DNA of 64,000 bases, from contig NZ_JAUSLE010000055.1 in assembly GCF_030646845.1 (NCBI RefSeq), forward strand, positions 16,676-80,675. The letters are read 5' to 3'. Both the position numbers and the translations under genes were made by a program. This document shows positions 1-8,125 of this stretch, piece by piece; position 1 is the first letter of the stretch; each line of letters begins with the position of its first letter. This stretch comes from Rhodoferax sp. Its GTDB lineage: Bacteria > Pseudomonadota > Gammaproteobacteria > Burkholderiales > Burkholderiaceae_C. The notes beneath the pieces are model-generated. The model did not search any database. It was not told the origin of the DNA and saw nothing but the letters and a program-made list of their open reading frames with translations.

Positions 1-711
1 ACCGCCCAGGATGTAGGGCCAGACCTTGCCGACAATCTCACGCACCGCGGCAAACCCGCCCTCAATGCGGTCGGCCAGTGTGGCGCCCGTGTCTTCAAAC
101 TGGGCAGCCGTCTTGGGCATGTCGCGCACCCAGTCTTCGAGGTAGGCCTCCATCTTCAGGCGGCCAATGATCCAGCCGGCCACGATCGCCACACTCAGGC
201 CCAGGCCCAGGTACAGCAATGCCACTTTCCAGCCAAACATGCCGAACAGCAGGGTGAGCGCGACTTCGTTGACCATCGGCGCCGAAATCAGGAACGAGAA
301 CGTCACGCCCAGCGGCACACCGGCCTGCACAAACCCGATGAACAGGGGCACCGCCGAGCAGGAGCAAAACGGGGTGACGATGCCCAGCGACGCTGCCATG
401 ACGTTGGCCGCACCCTCACTGCGTCCGGCCAGCAGGGCGCGGGTGCGCTCCGGGGTGAAGTAGCTGTTGATCATGCCCATGACGAACACCACGCCGGTCA
501 GCAGCATCAGCACCTTGGGCGTGTCGTAGATAAAGAACTGCAGCGCACCGCCCAGATGGCTGGCACGGTCCACCGGCAGGGCAGCGACCAGCGCCTCAGA
601 GCCGGGAAGCAGCGTCTGGTACAGGCCGAGCCAGACGATGGCGGCCAGGATCAGAAAGGCAATCGGCTGGCGCAGGGGCCAGGATTTCCGCGGTGTCGTC
701 AAGGTATTCAT
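1..711 (-). CDS. ArsP/DUF318-type permease (3' end cut off)
   Basis: Inner-membrane permease of the ArsP_1 (DUF318, YraQ) family; members have been linked to export of metal or organoarsenic compounds, but the substrate here cannot be read from sequence. The reading frame is open from the left edge, so the C-terminus is missing; 237 codons are visible. Hydrophobic segments lie near residues 16-35, 65-82, 101-130 and 132-185. The family signature CSCSAVP is at residues 116-122 and is followed by an APMVNE motif. A second in-frame ATG six bases upstream (717) is equally possible; neither has a clear ribosome site. It lies downstream of the sigma-factor gene in the same direction, separated by a repeat copy. 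Family call confident, substrate unknown. Confidence 0.85.
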   Translation of the reverse strand, partial: MNTLTTPRKSWPLRQPIAFLILAAIVWLGLYQTLLPGSEALVAALPVDRASHLGGALQFFIYDTPKVLMLLTGVVFVMGMINSYFTPERTRALLAGRSEGAANVMAASLGIVTPFCSCSAVPLFIGFVQAGVPLGVTFSFLISAPMVNEVALTLLFGMFGWKVALLYLGLGLSVAIVAGWIIGRLKMEAYLEDWVRDMPKTAAQFEDTGATLADRIEGGFAAVREIVGKVWPYILGG

Positions 712-750
712 ACCCATGAAGACGGGCGAAGCAGCGAAAAGACGCACCAA

Positions 751-829
751 TTTCAAAATTTATAAGAAATATGCCTCTAGCCCCCGTCGATATTGCGCAA
801 GATGCTATGAAAACAATAGCAAAATATGA
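751..829 (+). repeat. Interspersed intergenic repeat, copy A
   Basis: About 75 bp of AT-rich sequence with the core CTCTAGCCCCCGT, then GCTATG and ACAATAGCA. The same order of short blocks is seen at 8851-8936 (plus), 55881-55936 (minus) and 57117-57183 (minus). It sits between the sigma factor and the permease. It has no coding sense and is probably a non-autonomous repeat of this lineage. Confidence 0.7.
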
Positions 830-857
830 GCCGGTATCAGGGCTGGCGTGCCGGCGT

Positions 858-1382
858 CTATTTTCGTGGCACGAAGTCCGCCACATGGCCGGCGTCGTCC
901 ATCTGCACCTGGCAGACCTGGGTCATGCGTTGTTTCAGGCGCAAACGTGCGCGCTGGATGCGCGACTTGGCAGCGCTGAGGTTCAACCCTTTGGCCACGG
1001 CGAAGTCAGCCTGGCTCATGCCGTGCAAATCGCACTGCGTGATGGCCTCGCGGTCCTCGGCGCTCAATTCGGACAGCACGCGTGGCAGGCAGGCCGTAAG
1101 CGTGTCCACTGGGTCGGACTCGTCTGCCGGCGCCGGCAAGTCGTCGGGCAATTCCACCGTCTCGCGCGCCACGCGCAGTCGATCGGCCAGTGTGTTGCGC
1201 GCCACCTCGAACAGCCAGGCACGGGCGTTTTGTACCGAGCAGAACCGTTCGCCCTGACGCAGGGCCTTGATGAACAGGTCTTGCAGCAGGTCGTCGGCCT
1301 CCGCCGGATTGCCCAGCCGATGGCGCAGCCAGCCGCGCAGCTCGGGCTCATGGGACGTCCAGGCGGTGGTAAGACAGTTCAT
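858..1382 (-). CDS. SigZ-like ECF RNA polymerase sigma factor
   Basis: Sigma-70 family factor, 174 residues from the ATG at 1382. Region 2 is around residues 10-75, with the LLQDLFIKAL helix at about 32-41 and ARAWLFEVARN at 53-63. Region 4 is around 95-155 and contains the ADFAVAKGLNLSAAKSRIQRAR helix-turn-helix. A low-complexity acidic linker (about 77-92) joins them. The sequence resembles SigZ of enterobacteria. A longer frame to 1493 exists but would overlap the start of the divergent nitroreductase gene, so the inner start is preferred. No anti-sigma gene is adjacent. The two genes share a short divergent promoter region of about 70 bp. Target genes are unknown. Confidence 0.85.
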   Translation of the reverse strand: MNCLTTAWTSHEPELRGWLRHRLGNPAEADDLLQDLFIKALRQGERFCSVQNARAWLFEVARNTLADRLRVARETVELPDDLPAPADESDPVDTLTACLPRVLSELSAEDREAITQCDLHGMSQADFAVAKGLNLSAAKSRIQRARLRLKQRMTQVCQVQMDDAGHVADFVPRK

Positions 1383-1452
1383 CGTGGTTCCAGGCAACAT
1401 ATGTCTTACGATACCAAAGCGGCGCTTGCTGCGCACATCAAAGGATCCCCTG

Positions 1453-2121
1453 ATGGACTTGCCCACCGGCCATGAGTTATCGGAATTTGCCAATGCGCTG
1501 ATTCACTCGCGTCAAAATGTTTTGCCCCGACGTCTGGATGAACCCGGTCCCTCGCCGCAACAGTTGCAGGAAATTCTGGGTGCGGCGGCCGCGGCCCCCG
1601 ACCACGGCCGGTTGATGCCCTGGCGCTTCGTCATCGTGCCAACAGCCCGGCGCGAGCGGCTGGCCGAGGTGTTTGGGCAGGCACTGGTGGACCGCGACCC
1701 GAACGCTAGCCTGGCACAAATCGACAACGCACGCGAAAAGGCGCACCGCGCGCCTTTTCTGATGCTGGCCATTGTCCGACTGGCAGGCGGTGAGGTCCGC
1801 GCCAGCAAAGCGCCAGAGCGCGACGCCCACCATCCCGAAGCAACCGAAGCAACCGAAGCAACCGAAGCGGAGGTGAGTGACGCGGAGCGTTTTGTGTCCT
1901 TTGGCTGCGCCATTCAGAACATCGTGCTGTCAGCCCATGCGGCGGGCTTTGGCACTGGCTTGACCAGCGGCCAGGCGATGGCATCACCGCGTCTGCGCGC
2001 GCTGTTCGGCCTTGGCGAGAATGAACAGGCCGTTTGTTGCATCAACATCGGCACGGTGACGAGACACAAGCCGGTGCGCTTGCGCCCCGCGGTGTCGGAC
2101 TATGTGTCGGAGCTGGACTGA
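1453..2121 (+). CDS. Nitroreductase family protein (YdjA/RutE-like)
   Basis: FMN-dependent NAD(P)H oxidoreductase fold, 222 residues. The N-terminal part carries the YdjA-type signature APDHGRLMPWRFVIV (about residues 48-62), where R and W sit near the flavin in this family. The C-terminal half has CAIQNIVLSAHAAGFGTGL. The ATG at 1453 was chosen because the family starts shortly before the SRQN helix; upstream codons lie in the divergent sigma gene. An unusual feature is a surface loop encoded by three and a bit tandem copies of a 9-base unit (1837-1869), giving repeated Ala-Thr-Glu. The physiological substrate is unknown. Confidence 0.85.
   Translation: MDLPTGHELSEFANALIHSRQNVLPRRLDEPGPSPQQLQEILGAAAAAPDHGRLMPWRFVIVPTARRERLAEVFGQALVDRDPNASLAQIDNAREKAHRAPFLMLAIVRLAGGEVRASKAPERDAHHPEATEATEATEAEVSDAERFVSFGCAIQNIVLSAHAAGFGTGLTSGQAMASPRLRALFGLGENEQAVCCINIGTVTRHKPVRLRPAVSDYVSELD
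1837..1869 (+). repeat. 9-bp tandem repeat inside the nitroreductase gene
   Basis: Three exact copies of GAAGCAACC (1837-1845, 1846-1854, 1855-1863) plus a partial fourth. Because the unit is 9 bases, changes in copy number keep the reading frame and only alter the length of an Ala-Thr-Glu loop. Confidence 0.9.
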
Positions 2122-2155
2122 AACGTGAGTCGGCGGTACTGTCGCGCCGGGCGTG

Positions 2156-2608
2156 TCAGTGAGCGTCCGGCTTCGTCATTGGCCAACCGCGGCGGGCCCA
2201 TTCGCTCATGCCGCCTTGCACGTATCGCACATGCTTGTAGCCCTTTTCCCGCAATGCCTCCAGGGTGGCGCTGGAACGATTCTGCGTGTTGCAGATCAGA
2301 AGCACAGGCTTGCTGGGGTCTGTAGGAATTTCCGAAAATCGTGCGCCGAGTTGCCGCATGGGCAGGAGTTGCGCCTTCTGCGCAACGCCGGTGGCGTGCT
2401 CGGCGGGTTCGCGAATGTCGATCAGCACAGCCCGACCGGCCTCATGCTCAGCGCGCGCTGTCTCGAGTGACACCGAGTCATTGGCATTGCTCGCCGGGCT
2501 GCAAGCCGCCAAACCCAGTGCCAGCCCCATCGCGATCAATGTGATACGACGTCGGGCCACTTGAGCTGCAGAGGATGGGCTTGATCTGGAAAGAATAGAG
2601 AAGGTCAT
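2156..2608 (-). CDS. Rhodanese-domain lipoprotein
   Basis: Secreted single-domain rhodanese (sulfurtransferase fold), 150 residues from the ATG at 2608. A long signal region with RRR at about 19-21 ends in the lipobox LAAC, with Cys36 as the predicted lipidated residue. The rhodanese domain spans about 48-145. Its active-site loop is CNTQNR with catalytic Cys106, and the typical VRYVQGGMSEW motif follows. Location in the periplasm on a membrane anchor is inferred. The downstream-facing nitroreductase is convergent and the DUF3817 gene lies just upstream in the same direction. The sulfur acceptor is not known. Confidence 0.88.
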   Translation of the reverse strand: MTFSILSRSSPSSAAQVARRRITLIAMGLALGLAACSPASNANDSVSLETARAEHEAGRAVLIDIREPAEHATGVAQKAQLLPMRQLGARFSEIPTDPSKPVLLICNTQNRSSATLEALREKGYKHVRYVQGGMSEWARRGWPMTKPDAH

Positions 2609-2642
2609 GGTTTTGGATTGCAGAAGAGTTGAAAAGATTGAT

Positions 2643-2984
2643 TCACCGGGCAGGAAACATCGCCCCTGATTGGGCCAGCGCCAAGGTGGCAGCTTTTCGC
2701 TTGAGTTTTGCGGCAACCAGAAACGCGCCAAATGGAATGAAGGCGGCTGCCATGAGTTGCATCGTCTCGCCGGCCGACAGCAAGCTGGCGGCGCTTGAAC
2801 GCGCCACCATTGCGATGTATGCCACAAAGGCCAGTCCATGGATGGGCCCCATGACAGTGACAAATTCGGGCATGCCCGCCATGCGCTTCAAGGGCACGGC
2901 AAGGCACACCAAGAGAATCAGGGTCAAGCCTTCAAGGAAGGATGCCCAGCGCAGATAGCGCAAGGCCGTCGTGGCATTCGTCAT
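2643..2984 (-). CDS. DUF3817 small membrane protein
   Basis: A 113-residue protein with three predicted membrane helices (about residues 12-32, 40-62 and 74-94). Features match DUF3817: an R-x-x-S-F-L-E-G start to helix 1, PLK after it, and GPIHGLAFVAYI in helix 2. Function is unknown in the family. It precedes the rhodanese lipoprotein gene by about 35 bases on the same strand, so the two are probably co-transcribed. The region 2985-3107 is the divergent upstream region shared with the methyltransferase gene. Confidence 0.8.
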   Translation of the reverse strand: MTNATTALRYLRWASFLEGLTLILLVCLAVPLKRMAGMPEFVTVMGPIHGLAFVAYIAMVARSSAASLLSAGETMQLMAAAFIPFGAFLVAAKLKRKAATLALAQSGAMFPAR

Positions 2985-3107
2985 CTAGTCTCCCGTCGTG
3001 ACACTCATTAATATAAGCATTGACGAATATAATCGAAATCAAGTGCCGTTGCGTCTGCCCGATTCCTCAAGTACAACGTGCGCACCCTGTCGTTCTAAAC
3101 TACCGGC

Positions 3108-3713
3108 ATGAATTTCTGGGATCAAAATTTTTCAGTGCCGGGTTACAAATACGGCACAAGCGCCAATGCGTTTCTTGTTGCCCAGGCGTATCGCCTGCCA
3201 GCGGTCGCCGATGTGCTGGTGCCGGGTGACGGAGAAGGCCGCAACGGTGTCTGGCTGGCGCAGCAGGGCCATCGGGTCACCTCGGTGGATGTCTCGGCGG
3301 TGGGTCTGCAAAAAGCACAGGCACTGGCGGCGCAGCGTGGCGTCACGCTGCGTACCGAACTGGTGGATCTGGCTGATTGGGTGCCCATCCCCTGCAGTGT
3401 GGACGCCGTGGTGCTGACTTTTGTGCACTTGCCACCGGCCATTCGTCGTGCGGCACACCGGCGACTCGTAGCAGCACTGCGTCCCGGCGGCCTGCTGTTG
3501 CTGGAAGCGTTTCACCCCGCGCAACTGAAGCACAGCAGCGGTGGCCCCAAAGCGCCCGAGATGCTCTACACCCTGCAGACGCTGCAGGAAGATTTTGCTG
3601 GTGTTCTGACGGAGATCCTTGCCTGGGAGGGCGAGGTGACGTTGGACGAGGGCCCCGGCCATCACGGGCTGGCCCATGTCACCCGCTGGATCGGGCAGGC
3701 CGCGCAGGGTTGA
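3108..3713 (+). CDS. Class I SAM-dependent methyltransferase (TehB-like)
   Basis: A 201-residue methyltransferase. The start MNFWDQNF followed by Y-x-Y-G-x-x-x-N is typical of small TehB/thiopurine-like methyltransferases. Motif I (VLVPGDGEGRNGVWLA) is at about residues 36-51, the acidic residue of motif II is in VTSVDVS, and ALRPGGLLLLE forms motif III near 127-137. The substrate is unknown; relatives act on tellurite, thiols or small molecules. It stands alone, convergent with the following membrane-protein gene. Confidence 0.82.
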   Translation: MNFWDQNFSVPGYKYGTSANAFLVAQAYRLPAVADVLVPGDGEGRNGVWLAQQGHRVTSVDVSAVGLQKAQALAAQRGVTLRTELVDLADWVPIPCSVDAVVLTFVHLPPAIRRAAHRRLVAALRPGGLLLLEAFHPAQLKHSSGGPKAPEMLYTLQTLQEDFAGVLTEILAWEGEVTLDEGPGHHGLAHVTRWIGQAAQG

Positions 3714-3735
3714 AGTCCTCGGTGGGGTTGACGCC

Positions 3736-4902
3736 CTAAAGCAACCAGTCGGGTCGCAGCAGCATTAGCGCGCCCAGGGTCAGCATCACCAGACCGCTTG
3801 CCAGTTTGAGCCAGCGGCCAGCGCTTTCGCTGAGCTTCTGGCTGCTCAGGGCCAGTACCGCAGCACCCACCATCAGGCTGTCGTCGGTGATGTAGCCCAG
3901 GATGTACAGCCCCAGGTAGCCGTAGTGGGCAGCGCCGCTGAGGCCTTGCTGCGCCAGAATGGCGGTGTACATGGCCGGCAAGCCGGCAGTGCACAACAGT
4001 TCGATGAAGTTCACCACCACGGCCAGCGTCGCCGCGCCCAGCAAAGCCAGTGGTAGCGAACGCGCCTGCACCACCTGGCGCATGCGGGCGTACAGTCCCG
4101 GCTTGGCCGCAGCAGGAATCGACAGGGACGGGCCTTGAGGGCCAGCGGCGAAGTCCTTGATGTTCACCGCCGCAATGAGCAGCGCCAATACCGCCAGCCC
4201 CATGCGTACCGCATCAGACAGACCCACGGCCAGAAACACATTCAGCCAGGCGGCCATGAACATGTAATAAACGGCGCCGCTGACCAGCACAAAGGTGCCC
4301 GCAATCAGCGCCATGCGCCGGCGATCGTGCAGGTGCACCAGCAGCGACAGCAGAAACAACAGCACCCACATGGCGCAGGGGTTAAAGCCGTCAAGCAAGC
4401 CGATCGCCAGCGTGAAAAGCGGCAAACCCAGTTCGGTAACGTTCAGGGTACCCCACCAGCCAGCGTCGATTTTGGTTGGCGGCGACGTTGATGCGGGGGT
4501 GGACAGCTGGCCCGGTGCCGCCCAGTCCACCAACGCGGCCAACTCGGGGCCGGACTGCTCTGCATCGGCAAAGCCCACCAGCACCCGGCCTTGAAACACA
4601 AAGGTGGGCACACCCGGTGGCCAGTAGCCCGCCTGTTCGGTGATGCGCACCAGGGCATCACGGGCGTTGACGTCCTCGTCCACCGCACGATAGACGACGC
4701 GCAGCCAAGGTCGCTCGCGGGCGAATATGGGCAGGTAAGCCTTGGACTCGGCGCAGTGCGGGCAGCCCTGGCGCACGAACACTTCCAGCACCGGGGCCTC
4801 AGGGCTCTGCGGCGGAGGTACCTCTGCCAAAACCAGCCATGGCAGTCCACACCACAAAAGCAGGCCCAACACCCAATTTCGGAAAATGTTGCTATCTTTC
4901 AA
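3736..4902 (-). CDS. Thioredoxin-like domain fused to DsbD/CcdA-like membrane domain
   Basis: A 388-residue two-part protein. Residues 1-27 form a signal segment. A glutaredoxin/thioredoxin-like domain follows with the redox motif CPHC (Cys47, Cys50) and a cis-proline region GVPTFVFQGRVLVGF. After a proline/threonine linker (about 130-145) come about six membrane helices with FNPCAMWVLLFLLSLL and ELLCTAGLPAMY, the paired cysteines of the DsbD/CcdA type. It likely moves reducing equivalents across the inner membrane. The start codon is read as TTG (4902), as no ATG precedes the signal peptide. Its partner is unknown. Confidence 0.82.
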   Translation of the reverse strand: MKDSNIFRNWVLGLLLWCGLPWLVLAEVPPPQSPEAPVLEVFVRQGCPHCAESKAYLPIFARERPWLRVVYRAVDEDVNARDALVRITEQAGYWPPGVPTFVFQGRVLVGFADAEQSGPELAALVDWAAPGQLSTPASTSPPTKIDAGWWGTLNVTELGLPLFTLAIGLLDGFNPCAMWVLLFLLSLLVHLHDRRRMALIAGTFVLVSGAVYYMFMAAWLNVFLAVGLSDAVRMGLAVLALLIAAVNIKDFAAGPQGPSLSIPAAAKPGLYARMRQVVQARSLPLALLGAATLAVVVNFIELLCTAGLPAMYTAILAQQGLSGAAHYGYLGLYILGYITDDSLMVGAAVLALSSQKLSESAGRWLKLASGLVMLTLGALMLLRPDWLL

Positions 4903-4939
4903 TGCGTGAATTTGAAAATTGCAATGGCCCCGACGCCAG

Positions 4940-5683
4940 TCAGCGCGCGTGATGCATCCAGGCGATGGTGCCGATGCCGGTCAGTAACAGCACCAACTGC
5001 AGGATCGACTGCGAAGCAGTTGTCTTTTGATGCAGCGATGGCACGAGATCCGCCAGCGCGATGTAGACGAAGCTCGCGGCGGACAGCGCCAGGATGTAGG
5101 CGATCGCCTCCTGCATCTGCGCCAGCCAGAAGTAGCCAGCCAAAGCGCCGGGCAGCGTCGTGGAAGCCGACAGCGTGTTGAGCCAGAACGCCTGGGCACG
5201 TCCGTAACCGTTGTCGAGCAGGATGGCGAAATCACCCACCTCCTGCGGCACTTCATGGGCGATCACCGCCACTGCGGTGGCGATGCCCAGCGGCACCGCA
5301 ACGAGGAACGCTGCCGCAATGACGACGCCATCGACGAAGTTGTGAAACGCGTCGCCGATCAAGATCAGCGGTCCTGTCTGGCCATGATGGGATTGGCAGC
5401 CCCGGTCATGGCAATGACGCCACAGCACAAGCTTCTCCAGCACGAAAAACAATACAAGCCCTGCAAGCACCGTGGGCAGGATCAGCGTGGCTTCACCACG
5501 CGCCAGCGCGGTCGGAATCATGCCAAGGAATGCGGCTCCGAGTAGCACCCCTGCGGCATAGCTGACCAGCGCCGGGACGAGCGCGTCGCGGATCGTTTGT
5601 GGAAACACCAGCAACAGCGCAGCACCGGCCGCGGCGCCCACACTGCCAATAAGCGAGAAGGTGACGATCCAGAGCAACAACAC
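4940..5683 (-). CDS. ZIP family metal transporter
   Basis: A 247-residue ZIP permease with about eight membrane helices, which import or move divalent metals such as Zn or Fe. A His-rich loop (HCHDRGCQSHH, about residues 90-100) lies between helices 3 and 4. The two metal-site helices carry HNFVDG (114-119) and HEVPQE (143-148), both intact. The start is a GTG at 5683. The gene lies about 35 bases upstream of the thioredoxin-DsbD protein in the same direction, so co-transcription is possible. Family call firm, metal unknown. Confidence 0.9.
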   Translation of the reverse strand: MLLLWIVTFSLIGSVGAAAGAALLLVFPQTIRDALVPALVSYAAGVLLGAAFLGMIPTALARGEATLILPTVLAGLVLFFVLEKLVLWRHCHDRGCQSHHGQTGPLILIGDAFHNFVDGVVIAAAFLVAVPLGIATAVAVIAHEVPQEVGDFAILLDNGYGRAQAFWLNTLSASTTLPGALAGYFWLAQMQEAIAYILALSAASFVYIALADLVPSLHQKTTASQSILQLVLLLTGIGTIAWMHHAR

Positions 5684-5730
5684 TTGAGTGATGCCGAATC
5701 AGAATCTTGCCGTCGAACTGTAGCAATACA

Positions 5731-6240
5731 TCAGGGAAAAATAGGAATGTTGGGGTCCACACCCTCAAGCTCAGCCTCTGCATGATGGCGGGTAACGAGT
5801 GTCTCGATCTCTTCGACGCGCAGCGAGGGCACGTCAATCATCATCAGCAGTTCACCATCGGCGATGGCCTTCTGGAACTGCTCGATGCGGCTGCTCGGCA
5901 GACCGACACCAACCATGCCTGACATCCAGGCCCCAAAGCCGGCGCCGAACGCGGTCATGCCGAGCAACGCACCACCGCCGAATACAAACCCTGCAGGCGG
6001 GAAGGTGATGGCGAGCAGGCCAGCGAGCAAGCCGGCCAGACCACCGGCCGCAACACCCCGCTGCAGGGCCGGGACGAGATCGGAGGTTTGCGCCACACTC
6101 GCTCGCGGCAGATCCTCCAGTGGCGTGTCTTGCCGGGCAACGATGTGGATGTGGCGTGCCTCGATCCGGGCCAGCAGTAAATCATCAACGATCGATTGCG
6201 CCAATGCAACCGACGGAACAAGGAAATAAATTCTTCGCAT
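5731..6240 (-). CDS. Glycine-rich DUF1269-like membrane-associated protein
   Basis: A 169-residue protein starting at the ATG at 6240, preceded by a good ribosome site (CAGGAGA about 6 bases upstream). The N-terminal third is a ferredoxin-like alpha/beta segment (MRRIYFLVP... IHIVARQ). The middle (about 62-112) is a hydrophobic glycine/alanine-rich stretch of two likely membrane hairpins. The C-terminal part ends VDPNIPIFP. The plan resembles DUF1269-type general-stress proteins, but the match is by pattern only and the function is unknown. Confidence 0.65.
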   Translation of the reverse strand: MRRIYFLVPSVALAQSIVDDLLLARIEARHIHIVARQDTPLEDLPRASVAQTSDLVPALQRGVAAGGLAGLLAGLLAITFPPAGFVFGGGALLGMTAFGAGFGAWMSGMVGVGLPSSRIEQFQKAIADGELLMMIDVPSLRVEEIETLVTRHHAEAELEGVDPNIPIFP

Positions 6241-6323
6241 CTTGCTTCTCCTGAGGACGACTGTTTCACCTGGGTCGTTCAACACGGCATGCAACGGTTC
6301 ACAGACCCATTGCCCAACCCTCG

Positions 6324-6633
6324 CTACAGACTCTTGGTCGAGTAGTACCAATCAACCGTCTTGTAGCCCTCGCTGGGGCGCTTGTCGGCAGCCTCGGCCG
6401 TCTTGGGCGGCGGCACGATCACGTCGTGGCCGGGGGTCCAGCCTTCGGGCGTGGCGCATGCGTTCTTGTCGCTGGACTGCACGGCTTGCAGCAGGCGCAC
6501 GAACTCGTCGATGAAACTCGGTCGTGCACACGGGCGTGAAGTCGGCCAGGTGCGAGAACAGGATCAGCCACTTGCCCTTGTAGTCGGGGGCTGGTTCGTT
6601 GAGATGGGGGAACTGGCTGACAGTGTCGGACAT
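6324..6633 (-). pseudogene. Peroxiredoxin (AhpC/Prx6 type) remnant with two internal deletions
   Basis: The ATG at 6633 has a good ribosome site (AGGAGA). The first 40 codons read [20 protein letters not shown] and run to the peroxidatic motif FTPVCTTEF, but about 14 residues usually found between APD and the WLILFSH strand are missing. Directly after TTEF the frame shifts by one base, and the remaining sequence encodes the C-terminal end of the same family: [11 protein letters not shown], then [11 protein letters not shown] and GYKTVDWYY, with a stop at 6324-6326. Roughly 150 central residues are gone. The peroxidatic cysteine survives but the fold cannot form, so this is a dead gene. Confidence 0.88.
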
Positions 6634-6804
6634 GACGATCTCCTGAACGGGGGTATGGAAGAAAGTTGTGGCGTTTGAACTTGATTGGCTAGTCTGCTGC
6701 TGAATCCTTTGTCGTCCATTGACGAAAATCAATCGCGTACTTTTAGTGATGACTGAGACTGATTTTTTGCCTTGATGAAATTCCCCTGCACCGGACACTG
6801 ACGC

Positions 6805-7266
6805 ATGAACGAACTCACCGACATTGAAATCCGCGTGCTCCATGAGGCACTCGATGACGAGTACCAAGCTTGGTCGATCTACGACCAGGTGATCGCCGAT
6901 TTCGGCGAGGTTCGGCCGTTCATCAACATCCGCCAAGCCGAGGCGCGCCATATCGAGGCGCTTTTGGGCTTGTTCGCGCGCTACGGGTTGCCCGTGCCCG
7001 CCAACCCCTGGCCGGGCAAGGTTGAGCGCTACGCCAGCCTGCAAGCAGCATGCGAAGCGGGTGTGGCTGCCGAGATCGCCAACGGCGAAATGTACGAACG
7101 GCTGTTGGGGCAGACCCAGCGCGCCGACATCCTCACGGTGCTGCGCAATCTGCAGGAAGCGTCGCAACAGCGCCACTTGGCGGCATTCCAGCGTTGCGCC
7201 CAGCGCGGTGCGGCAGGTGGAGGTGGTCGCGGTGGGCGGGGTGCAGGGAATCGCGAAGGTGCCTGA
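6805..7266 (+). CDS. DUF2202 ferritin-like protein
   Basis: A 153-residue, mostly helical protein of the DUF2202 family, which has a ferritin-like four-helix fold. Carboxylates and histidines in metal-ligand spacing are visible: [16 protein letters not shown] (about 12-27), EARHIEAL (about 46-53), [12 protein letters not shown] (about 85-96) and QRHLAAF (about 115-121). The last 25 residues are a Gly/Arg-rich tail whose codons overlap the region just ahead of psd; the stop at 7264-7266 overlaps the proposed psd GTG start. Iron-binding or oxidase activity is inferred from the fold only. Confidence 0.75.
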   Translation: MNELTDIEIRVLHEALDDEYQAWSIYDQVIADFGEVRPFINIRQAEARHIEALLGLFARYGLPVPANPWPGKVERYASLQAACEAGVAAEIANGEMYERLLGQTQRADILTVLRNLQEASQQRHLAAFQRCAQRGAAGGGGRGGRGAGNREGA

Positions 7267-8125
7267 TCTGTTCGACCGTCTGGCGGTGCTGCCGCAGTAC
7301 CTCTTGCCCAAGAGGATGCTGACGGTCTTCGCTGGCAAATGCGCTGCCTCACATGCCCGCTGGTGGACGCGCAGGGTGATCCCCTGGTTCATCGCGCGCT
7401 ACAGGGTGAACATGGCCGAGGCGGCGGACCCTGGTGCTGCCGGCTACACCAGCTTCAACGACTTCTTCACCCGCGCGCTACGTGAGGGAGCCCGACCGCT
7501 GGCGCAGGCCGATTTCGTCAGTCCGGTGGACGGCGCCGTTATCCAGTGCGGCCCGATCGAGGGCGACCAGCTCCTGCAGGCCAAGGGCCACCGCTACAGC
7601 ACCCGCGCGCTGGTCGGTGGCGATGGCCAACTTGCAGCCCGGTTCGATGACGGCCAGTTCGCAAGCCTGTACCTGAGCCCGCAGGATTACCACCGCATCC
7701 ACATGCCCTGCGACGGACGCCTGGTGCGCATGATCCATGTGCCGGGCCATCTGTTTTCGGTCAACCCGACCACGGTGCGCGGCGTGCCCGGGCTGTTCGC
7801 ACGCAATGAGCGCGTGGTCTGTGTGTTCGACTCGGCAGGTGGTCCATTCGTGATGTGCCTGGTCGGTGCCACCATCGTTGGCAGCATCGCCACAGTCTGG
7901 CACGGCGTGGTAAACCCGCCGCGCCTGGCTGCGGTACGGGAGTGGCAGTACGACGATCAGACCATCTCGTTGCGCCAGGGCGAGGAGATGGGCCGCTTTC
8001 TTCTCGGCTCCACCGTGATCATGCTGTTCCCGAAGAACATGCTGCGCCTGCACGCCGACTGGGTGCCGGCGCGTACCGTCCGCATGGGTGAGGCCATGTC
8101 TTCAGCATTTTTAGCACTTGCGTAG
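7259..8125 (+). CDS. psd: Phosphatidylserine decarboxylase proenzyme
   Basis: Pyruvoyl-dependent enzyme that converts phosphatidylserine to phosphatidylethanolamine at the inner membrane; 288 residues from the GTG at 7259, close to the usual bacterial length. The self-cleavage site LGST is near the C-terminus (about residues 252-255); the Ser becomes the pyruvoyl group. The VSPVDGAV (Asp) and HRIHMP (His) motifs that complete the catalytic set are present. The start overlaps the DUF2202 stop by a few bases, suggesting translational coupling. The 3' end overlaps the convergent methyltransferase gene by 15 bases. A fragment of a second psd lies at about 10172. Confidence 0.92.
   Translation: MPDLFDRLAVLPQYLLPKRMLTVFAGKCAASHARWWTRRVIPWFIARYRVNMAEAADPGAAGYTSFNDFFTRALREGARPLAQADFVSPVDGAVIQCGPIEGDQLLQAKGHRYSTRALVGGDGQLAARFDDGQFASLYLSPQDYHRIHMPCDGRLVRMIHVPGHLFSVNPTTVRGVPGLFARNERVVCVFDSAGGPFVMCLVGATIVGSIATVWHGVVNPPRLAAVREWQYDDQTISLRQGEEMGRFLLGSTVIMLFPKNMLRLHADWVPARTVRMGEAMSSAFLALA

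Noticed and set aside
6634..7392. Long minus-strand frame upstream of the peroxiredoxin remnant
   Set aside because: It is antisense to the DUF2202 and psd genes and joins the remnant only by chance; the ribosome site marks the start at 6633.
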